A DNA stretch of 64,000 nucleotides from Sordariomycetes sp. S80-01Y (GCA_037042185.1 JAXQJY010000032.1:1178001-1242000), one strand, 5' to 3'; positions 23,075-35,476 are shown, counted from the stretch's first letter. A program made the numbers and translations. Notes: generated by a model not told the origin, from the sequence alone.

Positions 23075-24878
23075 TCAGCTCTCATCAGGAAAAGAGGGAA
23101 CACCAACCTTCGTGGCATCCAGAACAACACCCTGGTGCAGAAGTCGTTCTCGCAACTCCTTGCATGGCACGTCTTGTGTCGCCAAACCATCCCTCAACGC
23201 AATATCACTTGCGTTTGCAACCGCTTGTCCGATGGCGTAAAACTGGTGCTCCAGCCTCACCGCGCCTGCAAGGGTCAATGTGAGCCGCATCGGTGTCTCT
23301 TGGGGGACTTAGGACTCACCATATCCGACATGCGACGAGCTAGGACACGTTACTGTCAGGAAGTTGGTTGCTTCGCTCCTCTTCGGGACGAGCGATCGAT
23401 ACGCCACCCCAAAAGGGCGCCACTTGTGCCCGTCCTTGAAGATGAAGCCTTCGTTGTGGACTTTGCCATCCCTGAGGATGCGCCGCACGCTGTGCGTGTC
23501 TGTCGGCCAGTATGCCACGGCCACGGGATCCGGGGCCAAGGGCTCGGCATCGCGCGAGGCTGTCGTCTCGGTGATGATGTAGTCGGATACCATGCGCCGG
23601 GCATCGCGGACGTACAGCTCGTAAGGAAAGTGGTCGTTGTCTGGGAACTCATCACGGCAGTAGCCGAACTTGGACCACTCGGTACGGTACTTCTTCTATT
23701 TGAGGTTAGCATGGCCTTTGTTTGCATATAGGCTCACCTACGGGTACGGCGGGATCGGTCGAGATGAACCACAGTAGACCTTTCGTGAAGCGTGCCGTAT
23801 CCTTGAGAATGTCCTTTCGTCCAGAATACGAAGCCACGGGCCACTCATCGTTCATACCCAACAGATCTGTCGACAAGGCCCCTTCGGATCCAATAAGGTC
23901 CGTCTTCTCTCCCGGCAGTCTCTTTCGCGGCATGTAAAACTCGCCACCAGCGCGAAAATACCGCCGGTGCAGCTCGTAGTGTCCAGGATCGTAGCCTTCT
24001 GGCTCGGTGAAGTGAACCAAGTTATTGGGATCGTCAGTAATGGGCAGTCTGTAGGAGTACGCTTGCAGGTGCAAGTCACCATCTCCAGGGGTACCGAAAG
24101 GTTCGTCTGAGATGCCGTAGAGAAGACCACTGGACGAGTCGCCGGGCTTTGTGTACGGGTCAACATCGACCTCGATCTGGCGGTACAGGGTCTCTTCGCG
24201 GACGCCAGCGAGTGACTCTCCATACACGGACGATGCTTCGCGGCCTCTAGTCCAAGAAATGCCTGCCGCAGCGAGTAGATCCCCTTCATAGGACGCTTCG
24301 ATAAACACGTCTCCGTAAAGAGCTAGGCCTCCCTCCAAGCGGATACCTTTGATCGACGCGCCTTCGTGAATCACTGCGTTTTCCTCCTCCAATAGGCACG
24401 ACTTGCGAGTCAGAATCTCTCGGGGAAAATTCTAAAGGTTGACCTTACCTTGATCACAGTCAATCTCGGAGTCTCTGCAAGCCACTCAGCGATGACCTTC
24501 TCAGCAACCCTCGCCTCGAAGCGCCACACATCAGGATCTTTGAGTCGCTTCTCTACCACCTCATTCAGCCTGTCAAGTCGGTCATAGTGCTTGCTGATGC
24601 GTTGGTGCAACTCCAGGTTGATACCTCCCAAGGTCGTGCTGTTCTGGAACTCGGCCTGGTTGTCAATGTCTGTTGCACCGAGCCCGTTAACTTGTACGCC
24701 ACCTTCTATGATCAGCTTATTTATCTCTAGCTTTGGGATCATCTTCGGATTTACCGATGTGCTCAGCTGGCGAAACGAGAGCAACAAACCGACCCAAGCG
24801 TGCCGCTTGAATAGACGTTGCCACGGCCCCCGAGGTCGAGCCGTACACAACCACGTCGAATTTCTTCAACAGAGCCAT
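23075..24878 (-). CDS. FAD-dependent oxidoreductase (FAD_oxidored family, PF12831-like)
   Basis: Five exons: 24878-24755, 24705-24449, 24401-23742, 23695-23320 and 23265-23075. They are joined by introns of 46-54 nt with CTAAC/CTGAC branch sites, giving 535 residues. The N-terminus carries a Rossmann FAD-binding segment (FDVVVYGSTSGAVATS, residues 8-23). It is followed by the GGVQVNGLGATDID block and the AAAGISWTRGREASSVYGES block that recur in this family. The C-terminal GAVRLEHQFYAIGQAVANA is the usual closing FAD-contact region. The third intron uses the donor GTAGGT rather than GTRAGT. The substrate is unknown. The gene is divergent from a sugar transporter 909 bases away, which suggests, without proving it, a role in uptake and oxidation of a sugar-like compound. 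Confidence 0.88.
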
Positions 24879-25787
24879 TCTTGCTCAAACTTCAATAATC
24901 CCAAGGCCGTTCCAAGCTTGAGCTTTTAGGTAGCTGTCGAAAAGAGATCGGCAAGACAGCGATCCGGTGTCGGTTCGGCCTGCTTTGCCAGTACTCGGAC
25001 CCGCAGCGGGGAGACTGCGATGGCTTCACCTCCACATCGCCGTCGAGGCCGTCTTCCGCATCCAAGCCGAAGCACCGCGTGCCGCGACATTGCCATCGCC
25101 CGAGTGATGAGCACCAATAAACGCACTGATGGGTAAGGATACAGCTGTGCCAAGCTTCTCAGCTCATCCAAAGATGGCAATTTCTGATCCAAGTACGTGG
25201 CAGAGGTTGGCAAGAGATCCTGATGTCGGACTTGACCCCGACTTTTGACGTGGATCCACCCCCGGCCCTCCGCACGACGGCCTGCTGAGGCTCCAGGTTC
25301 GAAAGCCGGGGGGTGCCAGCCTCAGGAGGTGATTCATTAGCGCGCCACCGAGGCGACGATATCCGAGTGGAAGACCCCTTTCTCGCTTGTCAAATACATA
25401 AAAGAAATTACGAGATTCCCATGTTAAGGCTGTACGCGGAACTACAGCCCTTCGACGCTCGAGTGAGGTAGCACGGGGTTAATCCGCCCGGATAACCATC
25501 ATCCAGGTGTAGAAAGCCGCGCTTGTCGGGCTTAAGATCCCACGCTGGCCATGATCCTGGAAGCCCTCATCTCCACATGGAAAGAGAGCCGCGCTGCCAT
25601 TTGCGGGATTGGCACGCGCCAAGTTGTTCAGGCATGGAGAGTGCCATCAGGACGGTGACGAGAGGCCGAAGATCGGCATGTCGATCCGAGTTGTTCTATA
25701 AGACTGGATGGTCCTGGAGCTTTGAGGTGCTCCCCAGACAAGGTGCATCAAGGCAAGAGTTCAGATCTTGAGATCCCCGCTGTCAAG
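24879..25787. promoter_or_regulatory. Shared divergent promoter of FAD oxidoreductase and sugar transporter
   Basis: This 909-bp stretch lies between two divergent starts and contains no supported gene. A CGCCCGGATAA element near 25485 and several CGG/CCG triplets could be Zn2Cys6 or GATA sites, but they are too short to trust by eye. Confidence 0.4.
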
Positions 25788-27514
25788 ATGGGGCGAGGTA
25801 TCTTTGCTGGCAAAGCGGCCTTCACCACGGCCACGCCCAAGTTGTTCATGTTCTGCATTATCTACTCACTGGGCAGTATCTTCTTTGGCTAGGGAGTCTG
25901 CGCCCTTTCTGCGCCTTTCAGTTCGATATTTACGAGAGTCAGTGACGGGGCTTCGTTCGGTGGTGTCCAGGCCATGACCCCTTTCCTGGACAAGTTCGGC
26001 TCATACAATGCTAAAACGGGAAAGTACTATCTTCCCAGCAACACGCAGTCTTTGATGAATAGTCTACCACTTATTGGAAAGTTCTTGGGGGCTGTCATTG
26101 TTGGCCCGATCATCGAGAGGTTCGGACACAAGTATACTATGGCCTTCACTTGCGGGGTGCAGATCGTCGGTCCCATCAGTCAGTCCAGATCCCGCCTCAG
26201 CTAATTGCTGTATTAATCACGTTGCAGTCCAAGTAACGAGCTCTCAGCCTGCACAATTCATTTTCGGGCGTTTCCTAGTCTACACAGCCGTGGGTCTCGT
26301 CGAGAACGTCGTCCCGACCTACCAATCCGAGATCGCCCCAGCCCCTCTCCGGGGTTTCTTCGTCGGCTCGCTTCAGTTGTGCTTGACGTCGGGCTCTCTC
26401 ATCGCCGGAGTCGTCAATGAGTCCATGTCGCGCCGGACCGAGGACAGCGGGTGGAAAATCGCCACGGCGCTCCAGGCGCTGCCAGCCGTCATGATTCTGT
26501 GCTTCCTGTACTTCACGCCCAACTCGCCCCGCTGGCTTGTGTTCAACGACCGAAGCGACGAGGCACTGAAAGTGCTCAAAAGCGTAAGACGCAAGGAGGA
26601 CGTTGATGTCGGCGGGCCAGAGCTCGAGATTGCTGCCATGAGGGAGGAAGGTCAAGTGGGCAAGAGAAAGAAGGGCGCCTGGAAAGACCTCTTCAGTCGC
26701 CAAAACCGCCGACGGACTGGGTACGCTCACAGCTCCTCTGCCTCTCACATACTGACATCCTCAAAGCATTGCAATGTCCATAATGACGTTCCAGCAGCTC
26801 ACAGGCGTGACCTTTTCCTCCTCGTACGGCCCCACCTTCTACCGGCAAGTCGGCCTCGCAGACATGGCCTTCATCTACGCCGTGGTCAACAACGCCACCT
26901 CCGTCGTGACGGCTACGCTCGCCATGCTGTTCTTCGACATCTTCGGTCGTCGAACGCTGGTCCTGCACGGAGGATGGGCTCAGGGCGCGTTTCTAATCAG
27001 CATTGGTGCCCTGGGGCGGATCGCGAACCCGAGTGTGCATGAAAGCAACGGTATTGTGGCGGGCATGCAGCTATATACTTGCATTCTGCACATGACGCTG
27101 GGACCCGGAGCCTACATCACTGCTGCTGAGGTGGGTACGCAGAGTTTGCGCGAGAAGACGATGGCCATTTCCACGGCCTTAAACGTTGTTGTTGGCTTCG
27201 TGGTGGTTTTCGTCACGCCTTACCTGCTGGCAGAGATCGGTGCTGGGCTGGCGTACATCTGGGGCGGCTTCGCCATCCTGTCATCAATCTGGTGCTGGCT
27301 CTTCATGCCGGAACTCAAGGGCAGGAACTTGGAGGAAATTGATCAGCTGTTCGAGGCAGGCATTCCTGCTTGGAAGTTTGGAAAATACCAGACCGAGGGC
27401 ATAAGTCACGATTTGGCAGTGTTGGAGCACGAGGGTGGAGTGGCCAAGATGGTGGATGAAGAGGAGGACGTGGAGGCTGGTAGAGAGCGAATCGAGGTCG
27501 CTAGGGTTAATTAA
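25788..27514 (+). CDS. MFS sugar transporter with a non-canonical first splice donor
   Basis: This is a 12-helix plasma-membrane sugar porter (PF00083 type). Exons 25788-25891, 25943-26178, 26228-26720 and 26767-27514 encode 526 residues, a normal length. Family marks are FFGYDGASFGG near residue 31, the RFGHK loop, FGRFLVYTAVGLVENVVPTYQSEIAP split around PTYQSE, PNSPRWL, QQLTG and PELKGRNLEEID. Only the first splice site is odd. The expected donor GTGAGT reads GGGAGT at 25892-25897, while the acceptor (GTCAG at 25942) and the conserved Tyr codon split around it are intact. If the intron is kept, a TAG at 25890-25892 stops translation after 34 residues. Translation could then begin only at the ATG at 25974, losing helix 1. 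It may be a damaged allele, a rare non-GT intron or a base-call error. It is divergent from the FAD oxidoreductase. Confidence 0.8.
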
Positions 27515-28715
27515 GGGGCAGCTGGTGCGGTGGTGCAATGGTGTTGCTGGGCAACGGACAGTGGTGAAAAGGGGCTCAAGTTAACGTCGACAAGGTCCAT
27601 CCATGGCTGACCTGGGCGAAAAAAAACAGCTTCGCCAGATCAGAGATTATCCGAATAGGAAAGGCGTACAGATTGGTGGTGATGAGTCGCGAGCGTGTCT
27701 CAGACCAGCAGCGGTCGCATCCCGCGTCCCGGGTCAGCCCACCTCGACGTAGTGCGTACAGTAGACGACAACACCATCAGCCGCCGTTGTCTCGCACGGC
27801 ATCCGGGTCATTACAGGTATAGGTAGAAGTCGATTGCTTGACGCTAATGATTGATTCCAACCCATTCGCGATCCGATGCGGAATGCGGGGGCCGAGTGCC
27901 AGCGCCAGTGCCAGCATCGTGAAAGTTGGCAGCCATGCAGCTATTTATGGAACTGCATCGCCACGATTTTGTGCATGTTGGGGGCGGGCCGTGGCTCACC
28001 AGCGTCGCATTCAGGACTCGCACTGTCTCCTGCCCGCAATAACGGCGAGAATACAGTGTGCGAAAGAGCGCAGGCTGTGCATGATGACAGGCCGCAGGGC
28101 TGAACACGGACTGAGGTCTGGTCCTGTCTGGCTTAGGTCGTGTGTTTGTCAACGACGCCAACTGAAGAACTTGAAGTGCCTTGCAAGGGCAGCACAGCCC
28201 TTGCCCTTGGTCCTTGTCAAGAGGACGCCAACGACCCTCAATCAAGTACGCTTTGCCTTGATGTGACTTCCCATCCTGCGCTGATACACAATCGGAGTCA
28301 ATCTCAACTCTTTCCACCGCCGTCAGAGTGCCGAGCGCCCAGCCTCGCCACTAAGTGCAACCCCGGTCTGGACCCTTGCACTGGACTGGTCCGCACAGCA
28401 TTGCGCTGCGCTACGCTGGAACTGCCACCGCTGCACCAGCAACCAGCATCCAGCACCCAGCATTGAGCCTGCCGTCGGCACTCATTTCCAGGTTTCTGTT
28501 TTCTCTCTTCCTCCGTCTTCAATTCATCGCTGCAAACCCCTCTTCCCTTGGATCAGTTTCCTTCTGTCGCGAGTCCCTTTTTTAGAAATCATCGACTGCG
28601 ACACGCGTATTTAGACTTCGACTTCTTCGGCGCGACCAGGTCTAAGACACGACTCGGGGTGGCTCCATCGACATCATCACCGCCGATCGCTGGTCGCTGG
28701 TAGCCGGTCGCTAAG
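27515..28715. other. Long leader/intergenic region upstream of a surface-protein gene
   Basis: No coding region is supported. The interval has short CAG/CCAGC direct repeats (for example CCAGCAACCAGCATCCAGCA near 28435). A pyrimidine-rich run at about 28495-28565 is likely the 5' leader of the gene starting at 28716. Confidence 0.45.
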
Positions 28716-30119
28716 ATGCATCCAGTCGACATCTTGCACCGTCTTCCTCCCTCGACGACACTTCTCTTCCTTCCGGCTCTGCTCATCACAGCAGATGCCC
28801 ACGCCCTGCCCCGACAGACCAAAATTGTGCCGTACCACGAACTCGACGTCCTACCCTATCCCGTCCCCACAGCCGCTCTATTCCCCCGGCAACAACACAA
28901 CACCATCTGCGGTTACATAGCAGGCGACCCAGACCTGCCCGCCACCTGCTCAGCGGGCTCACACTGCGCAGTCGACGTTGAACATGGCGCCATAGGCTGC
29001 TGTCCTGATGGGGGCGCTTGCACCGCTGGTGTGTACACAGGCTGTGTCGACGGAAACAGTGACCCGCAGACAGAGATCAACCCCTACGTATTTACCTGCG
29101 GTGGAGGGGAAAGCTGTTTTCAGAATCAATTCGATGGCGGGTTTTTCCAATACGGCTGTGGAGAGAGCACGGTGACGGGGCAGACGGTGCTGGGGAGCGC
29201 CAGTGGGAAGGGAGTCTTGAGCTTGACGAAGTTGAGTGTGCAGATGACGGAGGAACCCAGCACGCTATCAGAGCCAACAACCCTGGGGTCTGGAACGAGG
29301 ACCAGCAAGGAGACTACCGAGACGGGCAGCTCCACCACTGAGACTGAGATCACGAGTACGGAGGAATCGAGCACGGAGCAGCCATCTGCGTCGCAAACGG
29401 AAGACGCAGACGAGGCCGACGCCCAAGCGCCGGACAGCAACAACGGCGACTCAAAGAACATCGGCGCCATTGTTGGTGGAACTATTGGCGGAGTGGCCTT
29501 CGTGGCTGCACTCATTGTTTTGGGCTTGTATCTCTGGCGCCGCAGGAAGGGCAACACCCGTCATGGCCCCGGCATGAACCACGACGCCAAGTACATCAGG
29601 TAAGCGCTCTATCTCACTTCCTCATATCTTGATACTAACCCAACCAGCCCTATGGAAGACGGTCGTCATCCATTCGCACCGCTCCCTTCTGTTCAAGAAG
29701 TCGATGAGTCTCAGCTCCCTCAGGAGATGCCCCGCGCAGCCGGCGCAGCTGGTGGAGCCAACACCTCCGGTGACATCTCTTCCGACTCCTACCGCGACGA
29801 GGAGTACTTCAACCGCTCCGTCTCGCCGTACCGATCGTCGAGCTCTACTAATGGTGGAAGAGCTGTCGGTGGTTCGGGACTTAACGAGCAGGATCACATG
29901 CCGCTTACCAGCGATCTCGGTCGCGGTTTCAGTAGGGAAGAGCCGATGCCAGTACCTGTTGCAGATGAGTTTATGAGGCGGGATTTCGGTCATACGGGAG
30001 ACGGCTCCGGCCAGGAAGAGTATGGCTATGGGCAGTATCCCGGACCGAGGAGGCGAGACGACGGCGGGGCGCTTTGGCAGCAGAATCGCCGACAGACCCG
30101 CAACATGATGTGGATGTGA
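28716..30119 (+). CDS. Single-pass cell-surface protein with Cys-rich ectodomain, function unknown
   Basis: Exons 28716-29599 and 29648-30119 (48-nt intron, phase 2) encode 451 residues. The N-terminus is a signal peptide (LLFLPALLITADAHA). It is followed by a Cys-rich ectodomain, residues about 64-155, with motifs such as CGYIAGD, CCPDGGACTAG and CGGGESCF. A Ser/Thr-rich stem follows (about 185-240) and is probably O-mannosylated. There is one transmembrane helix at about 248-274 (GGTIGGVAFVAALIVLG) with an RRRKG stop-transfer sequence, then a polar cytoplasmic tail. The layout resembles fungal wall-stress sensors of the WSC/Mid2 type. The Cys pattern is not a WSC domain that I can confirm, so sensor function is inference. 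The intron lies just after the membrane helix. Confidence 0.86.
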
Positions 30120-30751
30120 GAGCTCATCTCTCAGGATGTGTTGTGATTTTCATCTTGTGTACTTCGCACGAGACTTTGGGAAACTGCAAAAGTTCAACGC
30201 GTTTCAAGCATAGCTAAGGCCGGGTAAGGCGTTTGGGAAAAGCGACATTATTTTTCATGTTGCTTCCTTGTTAGAATAGCACGTTTGGGAAGGGTAGGGA
30301 CAGGATACCCTCAGCTGGAGCATAGCTAGCATGGCATTGGTCAGTATACCGACCGCCGAAGTTCAAATATTAGATTCACGACGGCCCCTTTATGATGCGA
30401 AGTTCTAGTATGGCCAAGACGGTGTGTAAAGCTACTCTTTGATCCTGATCCTCGCCTGGAACTCGCCTGGAACGTTTATCACCAATACCAGCCCTATTAG
30501 CCACAGCCCTATTTGCTCGCCTGGTCTATGATATTGACAGCTTTCGCAGACATCCTATTCCATGTCGGCTTTACAGGAGCACAATACGACTCTTGGTGCG
30601 GACTTCTCCCACACTAAGTGCCTAGTGACTATGCTACGCCGGCAATTTCCAAAAGAGGTAATCCCTAGGTATTGATCTGCACTGTTCCCACGCCAGCAGC
30701 TTCTCCAAATTCAAATGACCAAGCAGAGCTCGAGTAACCCTGTGTTTAACA
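30120..30751. other. Intergenic region between convergent genes
   Basis: Nothing coding is seen. It contains the 3' ends of the surface-protein gene and of the regulator on the other strand. Confidence 0.5.
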
Positions 30752-32847
30752 TCACTGAAACTCCTCCAGCGTCCTCGGCACCGGCCAAGCCTGCGCATCC
30801 CGAAACCGGTCGATGATGCCCCTCAGCGCGCGCCTCTCGTACTCGTCCACGAAGAAGTGCCCGTACAGGCTGATGGCGAGCGCGGCGTTGACGAGCGCCG
30901 GCGCCGTCTGGAGATGCTCGAGCGCCGCGCCGCAGATGTGCAGCACGTGCGAGCGGACCTCGCCTTCGACGCGGCGCAGGGCCGTCCGCAGGTCCGTCGT
31001 CGCCTCCCGCCCGATCAGGGGCGACTCGGCGAGCAGGATCATCCTGGCGATCATGAAGTGCTGCATGCTGGTCAGGGCGATGGAGGAGCGGAACCAGACG
31101 CGCGGGAAGACCTCGCCCTTCTCCTTGCAGGCGGGGATGGAGAGGATGGGCTCGAGGCGGGAGCCCACCTCGTGCGACAGAAGTCGCTCCTGGTCTTTGA
31201 GAGCATCTGCGGCGGGTGTTAGCCTCATGCGAGCACGATTGAGCTTCGGGGAAGATAGCTTACAGTACCCGTCTAGCGACTTTCCATTTGCGAGCCAGCC
31301 TGCCACCTTACTCGTGTGGACGATGAGTCTGTTGGCCGGACTGACAACGTCCCACAACTGGGGTGACTCGGCCATCTCAGGGGCATGACCCTTGCTCAGC
31401 GCATAGTAGATCTCCTGCCTCATGGCGACCCAGTATGCAGCCTTCAGCAGCTCCGAGTCCTTGAAGAAACTCTCAAACCGCGAGGTCCGCAGAACCGCGT
31501 TGATGACGGACAGGAAGTTGACGCGTCCACCAGCCGGGCTACCTGCGTCGCTCGTCCTCACCAGGTCGTTCTCGTCGACGTCGTCGTCCATCTCCTCGAA
31601 CTGCCGCAGCACCACAGCCATGGTCACGATCAGCTCCCTCGTCTCCTCATCGCCCACCTCGTGGAAGCCCCGCAGCACGGGGATGCACTTGAGCATGTAC
31701 TCGACGGCGGTGCTGGGCGTGAGCGTGGACAGCAGCTGGCCCTGGAAGAGGACGCCGCCATCGGGTGTGCGGAACTTGCGCACGAGGTGGCGCGCCGACA
31801 CGGCGTAGATGGCGTTAAGCAGCGGTGGGTAGCGACGGGCGCGCTCCGGCACGAGGAGCTCGAAGGAGCGCCGGGGGTCGCAGGTGTCGAACTGTTGGGT
31901 ACTGGATCAGCAGATTTCTACTGTGTGTTTAAGCTGCTTACCCAGTGTGATAGTTTATCGATGAAGTGTTTCAGCAGACAGGCCTCTTGGATGGTGATGC
32001 CGTCGTGCTCTGAGCTCTGAGTGGAAGTAGTTGGGTGATCGCCGTGCCAGTATGGTTGCTCTTGATGTATTTGGGGCCCTTCAGTGTTCGATAGGCTGGT
32101 GCGTCCGAGCGCGGGTTGGAATCTATGGTTATGCTGTTCCGGGGGTGAGAACAGGGCTGTCGGTTCAACAGAAGTATCAACTGCGGCATCGACATATGGT
32201 GAAATAGACGATGTCCCCTTTTCGGGAGACCAAGACGAGACACCGCCAGCCTCCTCCTCAAGCTGCTGGTGTGGAGTTGGAGTCCTTGGAGAAGGGGTAG
32301 GCGTCTTGAATTGCTGCTCAGGGGCTATCCGTTGCACCGGGCCCCTAGCCTCGGTCTGCAGCCTGACTGAACTTCTGTTAGCAACTCAATAGCCTGTGGT
32401 TAATTCAGTCACAAGCGACTCACACTCTCTCGCTGAGCTTTTGACCCAGCTCTGCGAACTCGAAAACTTGGATGCGTAGTTGGCCGACGATCCATGCTTA
32501 AACGCCTTGCGCCTCCCAGCTCGGACGCATTGAATACCCCTGGTCTCGCATCTCTTGCACTTTGGCTTATCATCACTGCCTGTCCAGCCGGAGAGTTAAC
32601 ATGCGTCATTTAGTTTGTTTTTGGCAGGGCGCCGTACATTTGAGGTGCTTTTCTGCGGGTGGCGAGTCAGCATTGGCGCGCTCAGCCGGGGCGCCCCCGT
32701 CGACGACATACCTTTGCACGCGACGCAAGGGTTCTTCAGAAGCGGCATTTCTTTACCATTCGGCCCTGAGACCTTGTCGCCGGCGTGCGATTTGTCGAGG
32801 TGAAAGCTCTTAGATGGCGGCGCTCGCTGGAGGTTTCGACCCCGCAT
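30752..32847 (-). CDS. Zn2Cys6 transcription factor with Fungal_trans_2-type middle domain
   Basis: This is a nuclear DNA-binding regulator. Six exons: 32847-32712, 32652-32638, 32579-32424, 32366-31942, 31891-31264 and 31206-30752, giving 604 residues. The zinc cluster is rebuilt only after splicing: Cys41, 44, 51, 58, 61 and 68, with spacing C-x2-C-x6-C-x6-C-x2-C-x6-C. It is spread over three exons, the middle one only 15 nt long. A basic stretch follows (RAGRRKAFKHG), then a Pro/Ser/Gln-rich linker. The C-terminal part, from LLNAIYAVSARHL to the end, resembles the PF11951 regulatory domain (ELLKAAYWVAMRQEIYYAL). The start could also be the internal ATG at residue 34, which keeps the zinc cluster. 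The target genes are unknown. A tandem sugar transporter starts upstream of it, on the same strand. Confidence 0.88.
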
Positions 32848-33606
32848 AGCGTGTCCACCGGGCGTGACTTACACGCTACATTTCCGGCGAGAGTTGCCAA
32901 ATGGGGTAAGATCACCTGCATGTCAGGCACCCCTAGGTGAGCCTCGTTGGATATGTGAGAGCGGATAGCGAGAGCTTCCAACTAGACGTCCTGGTAAGAC
33001 CGGTGATTCTTCTTGATGATAATATTGCATTACTTGTTGGAGGGAGGGACGACTGCTTTACGCAGATCGCGACCATGAAAATGTCATATTTTGAGACCAA
33101 CTACATCATTGGACTGTTTGTCGGTGAAAAGGGGTCGCGGAACATTTGATGTGCAGTTACCAGAGGAAAAGGAGTAATGAGGCTGGACTAACGTTAAATA
33201 ATAGCCTCACTCAGCTCAGGACGGGGTTTGACACAGCCATGGTGTGCGGAGTGACTAGTGAGTCGAAGTTGAACTAGGCTTTGACATTCGACGGCTGGGT
33301 TCGAATGTATGAGGCAAGACCATCGCCCACATTTGTCATTCGCGCCATATCCGGTTATGAGGGTATGCATGAATCCTGGCGTAGATCAAATCAAGCTGCA
33401 TGCGGCTCCTTCCTCGGAGATATTTTGAATCGGCATTTCAAGGTACATTCGGGATAATAAAACGGGTGTGATTGTCATGCGTAGGCATAGTCTTGCTTCA
33501 AACTTATCAACTAGATTTACATTCTCCACACCCCTTTCAGTTCAGTGAGGTATATGGTACAAATAAGTAGATGTGCAGAATATTGCTCTGCACGATATGT
33601 GTCAGT
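32848..33606. other. Intergenic region
   Basis: This region lies between the sugar-transporter stop and the regulator start, both on the - strand. It therefore holds the regulator's promoter. No coding region or RNA is seen. The stretch 33180-33540 is relatively AT-rich. Confidence 0.45.
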
Positions 33607-35476
33607 TCATCCTCTCAGCTCCTGGTCTGCCTGTCCCTTCGAGCTCTCCTCGACAACAGACTTCTCAACCCCGTCCTCGCCGCTCGCGGGGCTGGCACGC
33701 CCATCAACCTCCTCGAGAAGCCTCCTCGCAGCGACGGCCACGTTCCCGCCCGCCTCGTCGATCCTCCTGTCAAACTCGACCATGTTCTTCTTCACCAGCA
33801 GGCTGTCGCTCGTGAAGAGGAGGTTGACCTCCTCGAGCGAGCGCTTGGCCACCTCGGGGTAGAAGAAGTAGATGATGGGCATGGCCACGGCGTTCATGCA
33901 CCCGAAGAACAGGTAGGTCCCGTAGCCCAGGCGGTTGAGCATGATGGGGATGACGAACTGCGTCATGCCGCAGCCGGCGGCCCAGCCGAAGATGGTGAAG
34001 GAGTAGCCCTTTGCGCGGATCTCCTGGGGCCAGATCTCGGTGCCGTAGATCCAGGTGGGGATGATGTTGAACATGGTGAAAAACCTAGGCGCTGTTAGAG
34101 ACTTGATTCGAAGCAGGCGGTTGGATCGACTCACCAGATGTAGACGAAGACGAACGAGGCGGCCGCGGTGCCGAGGCGCTGAGACTGCGCCATGTCACCA
34201 GCAGCGGCAGCGTCCTGGGAAGTCTTGATGAAGGCAGCCACCATGAACAGGGAGATGCCCTGCGTGATGAAGGAGACAAGCAAGGACTTTCTCCTACCGA
34301 TTCTGTCAATCACCAACGCCGCCGCGGCCGTGCCCGGGATACCGAATGTGTTGGCCAGACCGGACAGCCACAACGATTTGTACGAGTCGAACCCGGCCAG
34401 GTCAAATAATGTCCCCGCCCAGGCGGCAATAGCAAGAATGCCAGTCCACTGCTGGATCCACTGGAGAGCAAAACCCATGACAGCGCGTCGACCGAGGTGT
34501 AGTTTGCCCGAGTGACGTCCACCGAGGAAGATGTTGATGAGGTTGTTGCGCTTCTGGTGGTTGCTCTCGACGATGGCGTCTAGCTGCTCCAGTTCCTGGA
34601 GGATACGGGGATCGTTGGGGGTGAGGTCGCCTCGGAGTTTGCAAAGGATGTCGATGGCCTGCTCTCGCTTTCCGTTGGCGATGAGCCATCTAACGTCGGT
34701 CAGTGCTCGCTCCCATGCAGCGTGGTGGGGATAGCCTACCTGGGGGACTCCGGCAGGAACGGAATCACAATGTCGACGATGAGGAGCGGAATCATCATCC
34801 AGCCCAGCGGGAAGCGCCACCTGAACTGCACATTCGAGCTCCTCACGCCAAAGTTGATCCAGTACGCGATCACGATGCCCACGTAGTTGGCCATGAAGAC
34901 GAGGGAGAAGCTCGAGCCCCGGTCGTGCGCCTCGGACAGCTCGCTGACCCAGGGCGGGATGATGGCGTTGATGAAGCCGATGCCCAGGCCGGCGATGATG
35001 CGCGCGCAGATGAACATGTTGGAGTTGGCGCTCCCAGCCATGAGGGCCGCGCCGAGGATGCCGAATGCCGTACCGACGAGGACGCCGCGCTTGCGACCGA
35101 TCTTGTCGCCCACCCATCCTGGAAGTCGTTAGAAAAGCTGCGCCGCGTGATGTTGGGCTGGGAGGTGGCCGTACCGCCGCTGAAGCAGCCCCATATGCCG
35201 CCGAAGTAGTAAGCGGCCGCCAAGCCGCCCTGCTTTGTCGAGTCGGTGACGACGCCATCGGCACCGATGTTGGCCATGTCGATGAAGCCTGGTGTCTGGG
35301 AGACGATGCCCAGCACGCCTTGGTTGTAGCCTTGCTCACGCGGTCAGTGTCCATCCAAGTGCACACGGTCCTCTGCGCTGCTCACCCTCGAAAATCAGGG
35401 CCGTCGCGGCTACGACATTGACGAGCACCAGGAGTGCTTTTCCGGGCACATGCCGCCAGACCTGAAAGCCGGCCAT
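33607..35476 (-). CDS. MFS sugar transporter
   Basis: Five exons: 35476-35386, 35330-35175, 35118-34740, 34689-34135 and 34084-33607. The introns are 50-56 nt, giving 552 residues and 12 expected helices (sugar porter, PF00083). Marks are FEGYNQGV in helix 1, GDKIGRKRG in the first cytoplasmic loop, GLGIGFINAIIPPWVSE, PESPRWL and QWIQQWTG. Further marks are DRIGRRKS in the second half-repeat and the closing PEVAKRSLEEVNLLF. It has no broken motif. It is divergent from the anhydrosugar kinase (863 bases between starts), and with the regulator at 37.7-39.5 kb it forms a plausible uptake-phosphorylation-control set. The substrate is not readable from sequence. An anhydrosugar is inferred from context only. 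Confidence 0.92.

Noticed and set aside
22744-23283. A 179-residue open frame on the + strand
   Set aside because: It overlaps the 3' coding end of the FAD oxidoreductase on the other strand, whose exon structure is well supported.
25974-26178. A shorter sugar transporter starting at the ATG at 25974
   Set aside because: It would lose the conserved first helix. The upstream exon and acceptor are intact, so a damaged donor explains the data better.
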